From CAZKXX01 sp964556705 (GTDB taxonomy: Bacteria > Acidobacteriota > Terriglobia > UBA7540): a DNA stretch of 40,824 bases. The translations under genes and the position numbers were made by a program. Below, piece by piece: positions 32,398-39,641 of this stretch; position 1 is the first letter of the stretch, and every line of letters starts with the position of its first letter. The notes under the pieces are model-generated. The model was not told the origin of the DNA. It searched no databases and saw nothing but the letters and a program-made list of their open reading frames with translations. Location of the stretch: the NCBI GenBank assembly GCA_964556705.1, contig CAZKXX010000025.1, forward strand, positions 1 through 40,824, in the 5' to 3' direction.

Positions 32398-32481
32398 TTC
32401 GCGAATTCGCGAAGACACTACGACCTTATAGTTCGTTTGTTGAAGTTTTTTCAATAGCTTAGGTTTGGCCTTCATATTGCC
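32398..32481 (+). promoter_or_regulatory. Sigma-54 promoter P4 with perfect palindrome
   Basis: TTGGCCTTCATATTGCC (32465-32481) has GG and GC 10 bases apart. The 16-base perfect palindrome TTCGCGAATTCGCGAA (32398-32413) is centred 61.5 bp upstream of GG. A run AGGAGGAATGTCATTGGCGTGA about 20 bases downstream could make a four-codon leader peptide. It drives the small gene at 32570. Confidence 0.87.
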
Positions 32482-32569
32482 CAACGAAAAGCGAGGATCG
32501 AGGAGGAATGTCATTGGCGTGACAAAACTCACGGTCAAATTAACTCGCAAAACTAAAAGGAGAACGATC

Positions 32570-32860
32570 ATGGCAGACGAGATAAAGACGTTCGAAGAGA
32601 ACGTCAGGGCGCAGTTGGAGAAAAGTAAATCGCAATTGCAGGAGATCGAAGCTCTTGCCAAAGGAAGGGCCTCACAAGCGGTGAACGATGCAATCAGCGG
32701 TCTCAGGAATAAGAGGCAAGAGATCGACAAGAAGTATCAAGGGCTGAAGGCCTCGGCCGACACAAAGGTTAAGGCTGAGATCCTGGCAGACCTGGACAAA
32801 TTCAACGTCGCGTTAGGACAAGTCGCTGCGAAGCTGAAGAGCCCGGCGCGCTCGAGGTAA
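32570..32860 (+). CDS. Small charged coiled-coil protein
   Basis: A 96-residue protein beginning MADEIKTFEENVRAQLEKSK. It is predicted by eye to be almost wholly helical with heptad-like spacing (QLQEIEALAKGRASQAVND; ISGLRNKRQEIDKKYQGLKA) and ends in a basic LKSPARSR. No Cys, Trp or signal peptide is present. The ATG is supported by AAAAGGAGAACGATC. A longer frame from 32465 lacks a ribosome site and overlaps the promoter. It has its own sigma-54 promoter P4, so expression is evidently important for the regulon. The function is unknown; a chaperone-like or DNA/membrane-associated stress protein is possible. Confidence 0.7.
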   Translation: MADEIKTFEENVRAQLEKSKSQLQEIEALAKGRASQAVNDAISGLRNKRQEIDKKYQGLKASADTKVKAEILADLDKFNVALGQVAAKLKSPARSR

Positions 32861-32890
32861 GTGAAACTCCGGAACAACGACCGCCCGAGG

Positions 32891-32975
32891 TTCGCGAATT
32901 TGTGAAAGTATCTCGACCACCCGACTCTTGAACTCCAACGGATTCAAGAGTTCCGCTGTGGCCTTCGCATTGCAG
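32891..32975 (+). promoter_or_regulatory. Sigma-54 promoter P5 with palindromic activator site
   Basis: TGTGGCCTTCGCATTGCA (32957-32974) has GG (32960-32961) and GC (32972-32973) 10 bases apart. TTCGCGAATTTGTGAA (32891-32906) matches the island palindrome and is centred 61.5 bp upstream of GG. The 140-base leader before hdeD copy 2 contains a hairpin CCCCTCC/GGAGGGG (about 33061-33078). Confidence 0.83.
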
Positions 32976-33121
32976 TACGACAGGATGTGGTTTCAAGACA
33001 ATCGCACGCGGAAGGGGGGTGGGGTCCTGCGCTGACTCGGGTCCTCACCACCCTTAGCTCCCCTCCATACCGAGGAGGGGACCTCGGTAGCAGTCCAAAA
33101 CTCACGAAAGGAGAGCTAAAA

Positions 33122-33679
33122 ATGTTCGGCCAAATCGATGTGCTGGTAATTCAAGTTACCCAGGAGATGATTCGTAACTGGGGATGGTTTCTCGCCTTTG
33201 GCATCGTGTTGATGTTGCTCGGCATCGCGGCAGTTGTTCGTTCCGTCGCCGCCACGGTTACCTCGATGCTGTTCTTCGGATGGCTGCTGGTGCTTGCGAG
33301 CCTCATCGAGTTTGTCAATGCGTTCATGGTTGGGAAGTGGGCTGGGTTCTTCCCGCACATACTCGTCGCGCTTCTCTTCGGAATAACCGGGGGACTGATG
33401 CTGAAGAATCCAGTGCTCAGCGCCGAGGCTCTGACTTTTCTGATGTCGCTGTTCTTTCTGCTCGCCGGACTGTTTCAATTGGTGGCCGCGTTATGGACTC
33501 ATCTGCCGGGCTATGGTTGGCAAGCCTTGAACGGAGTCATCATCACGGGCTTGGGCGTTCTCGTCCTGGCGCAATGGCCGATCTCCGGGCTTTATGCGAT
33601 CGGGCTCTTCGTGGGGATTAACCTGATTGTTTACGGTTGGGCCTGGATTGCGATGGCTCTTAGCCTGCGCAAGCTATGA
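33122..33679 (+). CDS. HdeD-family membrane protein, copy 2
   Basis: A 185-residue protein with six hydrophobic helices in three pairs, e.g. WGWFLAFGIVLMLLGIAAVV, FFGWLLVLASLIEFVNAFMV, LVALLFGITGGLMLKNPVLS and VIITGLGVLVLAQWPISGLY. The family layout is the same as copy 1 at 30291, but the sequences differ widely, so this is an old paralogue and not a recent duplication. The ATG is preceded by AAAGGAGAGC. It has its own sigma-54 promoter P5, and its stop overlaps the start of the broken universal stress gene (ATGA, 33676-33679). Role in acid or envelope stress is inferred from the HdeD family. Confidence 0.88.
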   Translation: MFGQIDVLVIQVTQEMIRNWGWFLAFGIVLMLLGIAAVVRSVAATVTSMLFFGWLLVLASLIEFVNAFMVGKWAGFFPHILVALLFGITGGLMLKNPVLSAEALTFLMSLFFLLAGLFQLVAALWTHLPGYGWQALNGVIITGLGVLVLAQWPISGLYAIGLFVGINLIVYGWAWIAMALSLRKL

Positions 33680-34312
33680 GCGCGAGAACGAAGGGGCATC
33701 ATGTCACACCGAGGTGGAAATTGAAACCGCAGGATCTGGGAAGCCGCGTTGCCCCAAAGAAGATTTTATTGGCCACTGATTTCTCCCACGCTTCAGAGTT
33801 GTCGCTGCCTCACGCCTTGACCATCGCCGATCACTACGGGTCCACGCTCTACATTGCACACGTGATTTGCCCCGGGTTTACAGGGCTCTTTCCGCCGGAG
33901 TCGACGGCGGCGACGCTCCAGGAGGCCCGGCGATTCGCACAACAAAACATGGAGCGTTTCCTCAGTGCCGGGCGCCGACGGGGTGTTTCGTGCCAACCGT
34001 TGATCGGGGAGGGAGCGATCTGGGACGTTCTTCTGAAGAGGAATACTACGCCAAGCTGACCATGATGAAGGTCTTTGACGGGAGGGTTACGTCCCCAGAG
34101 GAAAAAGCCCAGGTCCAGGAACCCGTCAGGCATTGGATGGATGACCACATCGCGCCAGAATCAGACCTACGCGACCGAACAAGCTTTGAGCTCGGGTTCG
34201 GCCCGGCGGGGGAGCAATTCTCAAGTTCGCCAATGACCGGGGTGTGGATTTGATAGTGAGGGGGGGCGCGACGTTTGGACCCGGCCACGGCCGCTCACCT
34301 TCCCAAACCTGA
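33676..34312 (+). pseudogene. Universal stress protein (UspA family), frameshifted
   Basis: The first frame (127 residues) has the UspA start KKILLATDFSHASELSLPHA then LTIADHYGSTLYIAHVICPG and QPLIGEGAIWDVLLKR, after which it changes into nonsense (NTTPS stop). From about 34211 another frame gives ILKFANDRGVDLIVRGG, which resembles the 'I...A.e..vDLIVlG' strand of a second Usp domain, ending at the TGA 34310-34312. Between them a third frame gives EEEYYAKLTMMKVFDGRVTS. The gene was thus probably a two-domain stress protein now broken by deletions and shifts. It was translationally coupled to hdeD copy 2. Confidence 0.7.
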
Positions 34313-34323
34313 CACTGCCGATG

Positions 34324-34560
34324 AGGAGGTCTGCACCTCGCCCTGTCCGGTGCTCACGGTGCGCTGACGTTCACCCGATGGCAACCTGCCTTTCGGTTGT
34401 GACGACCGGGATCTGTTTGCCGTTCAGCCCGCTTGCAGGCGTGCTTGGCTTCACGCCGCTGCCGCCGGGTTACCTCGTTCTTCTTGTTATCGCGACGGGA
34501 GCCTGCCTTTTGCTGGTAGAATTTGTCAAACGGCGCCTTCTGAGCAGGGCAACTCAAATG
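34324..34560 (+). pseudogene. P-type ATPase (cation, MgtA-like) C-terminal remnant
   Basis: Bases about 34378-34550 encode MATCLSVVTTGICLPFSPLA then GVLGFTPLPPGYLVLLVIAT and CLLLVEFVKRRLL. The 'TT...g..lPFsPLa..LGFtpLPp.Y' and final 'vEfvKr' segments match the last membrane helices of Mg2+/Ca2+-type P-type ATPases. The catalytic DKTGT and ATP-binding parts are absent. It is fused in frame to the next gene, so a longer 454-residue frame exists, but the two parts are unrelated. Confidence 0.6.
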
Positions 34561-34641
34561 AATGCGATGAGAACTAGAGAAACTGACACTTGGAAAGGAC
34601 GCGCCAAGTGCTGCAGTGCGAATGGGGAGGGTAGGCTAGCC

Positions 34642-35685
34642 ATGATCCGAAGCGCCATCGTTACCGTCGAATTGCTCGTCTTGATTACCGTGGTCCCGCG
34701 TCCCGCAATTTCCCAGGCGAACCCTCGCCTGGAGGCATTCTTTCGGCAAAATATCGGGCTGAGTCAGGATCAGATTGTCGCCATTCGCCGCGGGCAACCG
34801 GTGGTGAAGCCCTTGCCGTCACGCACCCCGGACGAGGTCTTGTTGTTTGGCGCTGTCCACATCCGTGCTGTTCCTGAGACCTACTTCCAATTTGCCCGCA
34901 ATTTCGACCGCCTTCGCAAGGTCCCCAGCTTCTTGGCGCTTGGAGTGTTCACCGATCCTCCGCAGCTTTCTGACTTGCAAGGTTTTGCGTTCGACAGTGA
35001 TGACATCAAGGATTTGAAGCGTTGCGAACCCGGCAACTGTCAGATTCAGTTGCCGGCGACCTCCATCAAAGATTTTCACCGATCCATCAATTGGTCTGCC
35101 CCCGACGTGGAAGAACGAGTGAATCAGCACCTCCGGAAGACGGCCTTGGAGCGTCTGCTGGCTTACCAGCGCGAGGGGAATGAGGCTCTGGGGATTTATA
35201 ACGATAAACGTGACCCGACCGTGGTCCCTGAGCAGTTCGCCAACCTGCTCAGCTACGGCAAGGCCTTCCCGGAGCACGCACCGGATTTCTACCATTATCT
35301 TCTCGCCTATCCTCATGCGAAGCCCGCGAATTACGAGGAGACGTTCTATTGGGAAAAGGTAAAATTCGGATTGAAGCCGACGTTGCGCATCGTTCACATG
35401 GTGACCATGCGCGGCGGTCCTGCCGATCCCATAGCCTGTGCTATCGCCCAAAAGCAGCTCTATTCGAGCCACTACTTCCAGACCGCGTTGGATCTCTCCA
35501 TCTGCGTCCGCGGGGATGACGACCCTAAGCATCCTGGCTTCTATCTGATCAAGGCCATGGGTTCCGCGCAGGCGGGTCTGAGCGGTCCCAAGGGATCGAT
35601 CGTACGGAAGGTAGCGGTCGGCCGGTCAGTTTCAAAACTCCGAAACGCACTCACGACCATCAGGGACACGATCCAAGGTAAATAA
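34642..35685 (+). CDS. Exported protein of unknown function (347 residues)
   Basis: The start at ATG 34642 gives MIRSAIVTVELLVLITVVPR and a cleavage site near PAISQA, so the protein is probably exported; a GGGGAGGGT site lies upstream. The mature protein begins NPRLEAFFRQNIGLSQDQIV and contains LFGAVHIRAVPETYFQFARN, then FDRLRKVPSFLALGVF, a Cys pair (LKRCEPGNC), and late motifs FYHYLLAYPHAKPANYEETF and YWEKVKFGLKPTLRIVHMVT. I do not recognise a named family. It is intact, unlike its two upstream neighbours. No sigma-54 site precedes it. A role in envelope stress is only a guess from location. Confidence 0.65.
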   Translation: MIRSAIVTVELLVLITVVPRPAISQANPRLEAFFRQNIGLSQDQIVAIRRGQPVVKPLPSRTPDEVLLFGAVHIRAVPETYFQFARNFDRLRKVPSFLALGVFTDPPQLSDLQGFAFDSDDIKDLKRCEPGNCQIQLPATSIKDFHRSINWSAPDVEERVNQHLRKTALERLLAYQREGNEALGIYNDKRDPTVVPEQFANLLSYGKAFPEHAPDFYHYLLAYPHAKPANYEETFYWEKVKFGLKPTLRIVHMVTMRGGPADPIACAIAQKQLYSSHYFQTALDLSICVRGDDDPKHPGFYLIKAMGSAQAGLSGPKGSIVRKVAVGRSVSKLRNALTTIRDTIQGK

Positions 35686-36068
35686 TTAGTCATACCAAAG
35701 AACGGCCAGTCGATAACGATAACCTGGGACGCTCCAGCTTCACTCGCGTCCACGGTGACCTCTGGCCGTGTCTGCACCCTTAAAATGACACAGTTGGAAA
35801 CAACTTGGGAACAAAGCCGCCCGTATACCTCGCAAGACCATCTCCGAAATCAGTCCCACGCTGAATCGTTTCCTCGTCTCGGAAAATGTCAGGACGGGAT
35901 CGTCCGAATGGCTTCAATTAAGAAGCGAGTTGCGGCTGCCCTTGATGACGCCGCGGGCGCGACAAACTCAGGCCACATCCAGGCCAACCCTCCGAATAAC
36001 GTGCCGTATCGTGATGCTAAGCGTAAGAAAAGACAAAACGAGCCAACATGGTGCTATGTTGAAGTTTG
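35686..36068. other. Right island end, gene-poor
   Basis: Nothing recognisable is seen between the exported protein gene and the right repeat. No integrase or its remnant was found in either direction; the open frame running through it on the plus strand has no features and ends in the tRNA fragment. Confidence 0.45.
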
Positions 36069-36115
36069 GTTCGGGACCAGGAGGTCCGCGGTTCAAATCC
36101 GCGCGCCCCGACCAT
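36069..36115 (+). repeat. Right direct repeat (attR-like): 3' half of tRNA-Pro(CGG), copy C
   Basis: 47 bases from the anticodon loop (GTTCGGGACCAGG) through the T arm and acceptor to CCAT. One base differs from copy A. There is no 5' half in front of it, so this is the leftover copy at the far end of the island; surE follows 129 bases later. Confidence 0.85.
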
Positions 36116-36244
36116 ATCTTCCCGATTTCCGCTCTCCTTTCTTTTCTGGTCGCCGTGCGACCGCGCCCTGTGTCCTCAAAGCGCGTGCTATTATGTGCAG
36201 TCAGACTTTTCGCACGCCGCGCGACCGTTAGGGTGCGACTCGGC

Positions 36245-37006
36245 ATGAAACACATCCTCATTACCAACGACGACGGCATCCACGCCGAGGGCCTCAAAGT
36301 TCTCGAACGCGCGCTCGCGCCGCTCGGCGAAGTTACCGTGGTCGCTCCCGACCGCGAGATGAGCGCCACCAGCCAGTCGATCAGTGTGCACCAGCCGCTG
36401 CGCGTTTACGCCTTCGACGAGCGCCACTTCGCCGTCACCGGCACACCCGCGGACGCCGTAATCCTGGCGCTCTACAGGCTGCTGCCGCGCAAGCCCGATC
36501 TGGTGGTTTCCGGAATCAATCCGGGCGGGAACCTCGGCGAGAACGTCGTCTATTCCGGCACGGTCGCCGCGGCCATGGAAGCGACGCTGCATCGCGTGCC
36601 GGCGATTGCCATGTCGCTCGCCTCGCGGACGCAGCTTGATTTCTCCGCCGCCGCCGAGTTCGCCGCGCTGATTGCCGCCAGGGTGCTCGAAGAGGGCCTT
36701 CCACGCGGCGTGATGCTGAACATCAACGTTCCGCGCGGCGACGTGCGCGGCGTCCGCCTGACGCGCCAGAGCCAGAAAATTTCCCAGAACGTCGTCCACG
36801 AAAAGCACGACCCCCGCGGCCGGCCCTACTATTGGCTCGATGAGACGATGCGTATCGAAGACGCCGAGCCCGACTCTGATTACGCCGCCATCCGCGCCCA
36901 CGAGATTTCCATTACGCCCCTTCAGGTGGACCGCACCGATTACGCGAGCCTCGGCCGGCTCGAACCGTGGCTGCCCGCGCTCCAGTTCGCGAAAAGCCGG
37001 CAGTAA
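36245..37006 (+). CDS. surE: 5'/3'-nucleotidase SurE
   Basis: A 253-residue protein starting MKHILITNDDGIHAEGLKVL; NDDG holds the metal-binding Asp pair. VVAPDREMSATSQSISVHQP contains the second conserved block with the catalytic Ser, and VVSGINPGGNLGENVVYSGT the Asn/Gly metal site. PAIAMSLAS and the C-terminal region fit SurE. SurE dephosphorylates nucleoside 5'/3'-monophosphates in stationary phase. GC-rich codon use returns here to that of the left flank, marking the end of the island. The ATG at 36245 is the usual start; a frame open further upstream runs through the tRNA repeat and is spurious. Confidence 0.95.
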   Translation: MKHILITNDDGIHAEGLKVLERALAPLGEVTVVAPDREMSATSQSISVHQPLRVYAFDERHFAVTGTPADAVILALYRLLPRKPDLVVSGINPGGNLGENVVYSGTVAAAMEATLHRVPAIAMSLASRTQLDFSAAAEFAALIAARVLEEGLPRGVMLNINVPRGDVRGVRLTRQSQKISQNVVHEKHDPRGRPYYWLDETMRIEDAEPDSDYAAIRAHEISITPLQVDRTDYASLGRLEPWLPALQFAKSRQ

Positions 37007-37265
37007 CGCGCGGAGATGGCCGGTGGGCAGATTGCCCGCTACGACTTGTCTCCGAACTTCCAGGAAGATAATGTTTCAGTTGTCGCAGCCGTCGTCGCGG
37101 GCGGTCCGGAAAGGTGTAGGATGAGTCTTGCGGAGCCGTTCCGGCGCTCGGAGCGCCGAGGTCGGCTCATGCTGTTAACTCTATGCATAAATTTCCGTCC
37201 CAGGTTTCACGGCTTTTGCCCCGAGCCGGAAAGGCTCATTGCTCCGTGAGGGCGAAGGTGCGCCC

Positions 37266-38768
37266 GTGAGCGCCGTCCGCGTCCGCTTCGCGCCCAGCCC
37301 GACCGGCTACGTGCACGTCGGCAACGCGCGCACGGCGCTTTTCAACTGGCTGTTCGCGCGCCATCACGGCGGCGCTTTCATCCTGCGGATCGAAGATACC
37401 GACGTCGAGCGTTCGCGCGAGGAATACGAGCGCCAGCTCCTCGAAGACCTGCGCTGGTTCGGGCTCGACTGGGACGAAGGCCCGGACGTCGGCGGGCCGT
37501 TCGCGCCCTACCGCCAGTCGGAGCGGCGAGAAGGTTACCGCCGCCACGCGCTGGAGCTGATCGACGCCGGCCACGCCTATTTCTGCTTCTGCACGCCGGA
37601 ACAACTGGAAGCCGAGCGGCAGGAAGCGCTGAAGGCGGGCCGCCAGCCGCGATATTCCGGCCGCTGCCGCGCGCGCCCGCGCGAAGAATCGGCGCGCAAG
37701 GTGGCGGAAGGGCAGCCGGCGGCGGTTCGCCTCAAGATTCCCGCCGGAGAATTCGCCTGGCGCGACCTCGTCCACGGCCTGACGACGTTTTCGAGCGACG
37801 TCATCGGGGACCCGATTCTCGTGCGCTCGGACGGCTATCCCGCCTACAACTACGCCGTGGTTGTCGATGACCACGCGATGCAGATTACGCACGTCATCCG
37901 CGGCGACGACCACATCTCAAACACTCCGCGCCAACTCGCCGTCTATCGCGCCTTCGGCTGGGAGCCGCCGGAGTTCGCGCACCTCTCGACGATCCTCGGC
38001 CCGGACCGCGCGCGGCTCTCGAAGCGCCACGGCGCGACCTCGCTCGAAAATTTCCGCGAGCTGGGCATTCTTCCCGAGGCGCTGCGGAATTATCTGGCGC
38101 TGCTCGGCTGGTCGGCCGCCGACGGCGTGACGGAAATCCTCTCGACCGAGGAACTCATCCGCCAGTTTTCCCTCGAACGCGTCATCAAGAGCCCCGCGGT
38201 GTTTGACGCCGAAAAGCTCAACTGGATGAACCGGCATTACCTGAAGGAAGCGCCGCTCGCCCGCCTGGCGGAACTGAGCGCGCCGCTGCTCGCGAAGGCC
38301 GGGTATCTCGACGAGCCGGCGGACGCGACGACGCTCACGTGGCTCGAGCGCGTGGTGGACGCGACGCTCAAGAACCTGGACCACCTGAGCCAGCTTCCCG
38401 AAGCCGTCCGGCTCGTCTTCGATTACGACGCCGCGCGCATCACAAGCGGAGAAGACACGCGCCACGTGATTGAAGACGCCGCGGCGCGCCAAGTGCTCGC
38501 GGCGTTCGTTCCGCGCGTGCTGGCGGAGCGGAACCTGAGCTACGAGCGCTTTCGCGAAATCGCCAAAGAGGTGCAGAAGCAGACTGGCAAGAAGGGCAAA
38601 GACCTTTTTCACCCCATCCGTGTGGCGGTGACCGGCGCAGTCTCGGGGCCGGAACTGGAGAAGCTGATTGCGATTTTCGAGGAGGGCTCGAAGCTGCCGC
38701 TCGCGCGTCATGTGAAGAGCGTCGCCGAGCGGCTGCGCGAGTTCGCGGCCGCGGCGAGTCTGGTTTGA
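37266..38768 (+). CDS. gltX: Glutamyl-tRNA synthetase
   Basis: A 500-residue class I synthetase. RVRFAPSPTGYVHVGNARTA holds the HIGH motif (HVGN), FILRIEDTDVERSREEYE the Glu-binding block, and RARLSKRHGATS the KMSKS motif (LSKRH). A Cys pair FCFCTPEQLEAE lies in the region of the zinc-binding loop. The C-terminal anticodon-binding domain ends KSVAERLREFAAAASLV. It charges tRNA-Glu with glutamate; whether it also charges tRNA-Gln is not visible. GTG 37266 fits the family start (SAVRVRFAPSPTG); a TTG at 37239 is an alternative. It follows surE after a 259-base gap containing a GGCGCTCGGAGCGCC hairpin. Confidence 0.97.
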   Translation: MSAVRVRFAPSPTGYVHVGNARTALFNWLFARHHGGAFILRIEDTDVERSREEYERQLLEDLRWFGLDWDEGPDVGGPFAPYRQSERREGYRRHALELIDAGHAYFCFCTPEQLEAERQEALKAGRQPRYSGRCRARPREESARKVAEGQPAAVRLKIPAGEFAWRDLVHGLTTFSSDVIGDPILVRSDGYPAYNYAVVVDDHAMQITHVIRGDDHISNTPRQLAVYRAFGWEPPEFAHLSTILGPDRARLSKRHGATSLENFRELGILPEALRNYLALLGWSAADGVTEILSTEELIRQFSLERVIKSPAVFDAEKLNWMNRHYLKEAPLARLAELSAPLLAKAGYLDEPADATTLTWLERVVDATLKNLDHLSQLPEAVRLVFDYDAARITSGEDTRHVIEDAAARQVLAAFVPRVLAERNLSYERFREIAKEVQKQTGKKGKDLFHPIRVAVTGAVSGPELEKLIAIFEEGSKLPLARHVKSVAERLREFAAAASLV

Positions 38769-38852
38769 GCCACAGAGGCACGGAGGCGCGAGGCCAGTTT
38801 CCATTTTCCGGTTTCCCGCGTGATTGCGAGGCGTTTCCCCAGTCAGACGACG

Positions 38853-39641
38853 ATGCGATCCGGCAACGACAAATCGAGCGAGACGGTTTACGGAATTCAC
38901 GCCGTGCGCGAGGCGGTGCGCCTGCGGCCCGTCGAATACGTTCTGGTGGCGCAGGGGCAGTCGAGCCGGCGCGTGCAGGAAATTGTGGACGCCTGCCGCG
39001 CCGCCGGAATCTCCGTGCGCTTTGTGCCGCGCGCCGCGCTCGACCGCGAAGCGGGCCACGCGCGCCATCAGGACGTGGTGGCCGTGTGCGCCGCCCGCCC
39101 TTACAATTCTCTCGACGACCTCGTCGGCGCCGGCGCGGCGCCGCTGCTCGTGGTGCTCGACGGCGTCGAGGACCCGGGCAATCTGGGCGCGGTAGTGCGC
39201 ACGGCGGTCGCGGCGGGCGCGGACGGACTGGTGATTCCCGGGCGCCGCGCCGCGGGCCTTTCTCCGGCCGTGGCGCGCGCCTCCGCCGGCGCGCTCGAGC
39301 ACCTGCGCGTGGCGCGCGTCACCAACCTGGTCCGCGCCCTCGTGGAGCTGAAGGAGCGCGGTGTGTGGGTTTACGGCTTCGAGCCGCGCGCCGAGAAGTC
39401 TTACCTCGACCTGGACTATCGCGGGTCCTGCGCGCTGGTCCTGGGCGGAGAAGCGCGGGGTTTGCACCGGCTGGTGCGCGAGGCGTGCGACGTTCTGGCG
39501 CGCATCCCGCTTCACGGCCCGGTCGAGTCGCTGAACGTTTCGGTGGCCGCGGCCGTGGTGCTTTACGAAGCGGCCCGCCAGCGCCGCGGCGCGGAAAAGC
39601 CGCACCCAGCAACGTCCGGTGAGACCCGCTCATCGAAATGA
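38853..39641 (+). CDS. rlmB: 23S rRNA 2'-O-methyltransferase RlmB (SpoU family)
   Basis: A 262-residue SpoU/TrmH protein. The N-terminal substrate-binding domain begins with VYGIHAVREAVRLRPVEYVL. The knotted catalytic domain shows motif 1 LDGVEDPGNLGAVVRTA (with Asn and Arg), motif 2 CALVLGGEARGLHRLV and motif 3 IPLHGPVESLNVSVAAAVVL. RlmB methylates G2251 of 23S rRNA in E. coli; TrmH-type tRNA methylation is an alternative, but the N-terminal domain favours RlmB. ATG 38853 was chosen; a GTG at 38820 adds 11 residues. The end overlaps the next gene by ATGA (39638-39641). Confidence 0.9.
   Translation: MRSGNDKSSETVYGIHAVREAVRLRPVEYVLVAQGQSSRRVQEIVDACRAAGISVRFVPRAALDREAGHARHQDVVAVCAARPYNSLDDLVGAGAAPLLVVLDGVEDPGNLGAVVRTAVAAGADGLVIPGRRAAGLSPAVARASAGALEHLRVARVTNLVRALVELKERGVWVYGFEPRAEKSYLDLDYRGSCALVLGGEARGLHRLVREACDVLARIPLHGPVESLNVSVAAAVVLYEAARQRRGAEKPHPATSGETRSSK

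Larger units (their letters stand above)
18829..36115. mobile_element. Genomic island integrated at tRNA-Pro(CGG), sigma-54-controlled stress genes
   Basis: About 17.3 kb between direct repeats A and C of a tRNA 3' half. On the left it abuts MerR and tRNA-Pro; on the right the GC-rich housekeeping genes surE, gltX and rlmB resume at once. Inside, base composition is visibly less GC-rich, intergenic spaces are long, and several genes are broken. Intact cargo: ftsH, a PAS/sigma-54 activator, STAS-like protein, quinone oxidoreductase, AI-2E-type permease, DUF1269, two HdeD-family proteins, site-2 protease/CBS and small proteins. No integrase, relaxase or replication gene is seen, so the element is probably no longer self-mobile. 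Cargo overlaps in type with the proteobacterial transmissible stress-tolerance locus (FtsH, HdeD), which is an analogy only. Confidence 0.75.

Noticed and set aside
34321..35685. Single 454-residue protein
   Set aside because: Its first 80 residues resemble the end of a P-type ATPase, while a fresh ribosome site and signal peptide begin at 34642; this is a chance in-frame fusion of a remnant with a gene.
35755..36231. 158-residue plus-strand open frame covering the right tRNA repeat, as a possible integrase or excisionase remnant
   Set aside because: No recombinase motif is present and part of it merely translates the tRNA fragment.
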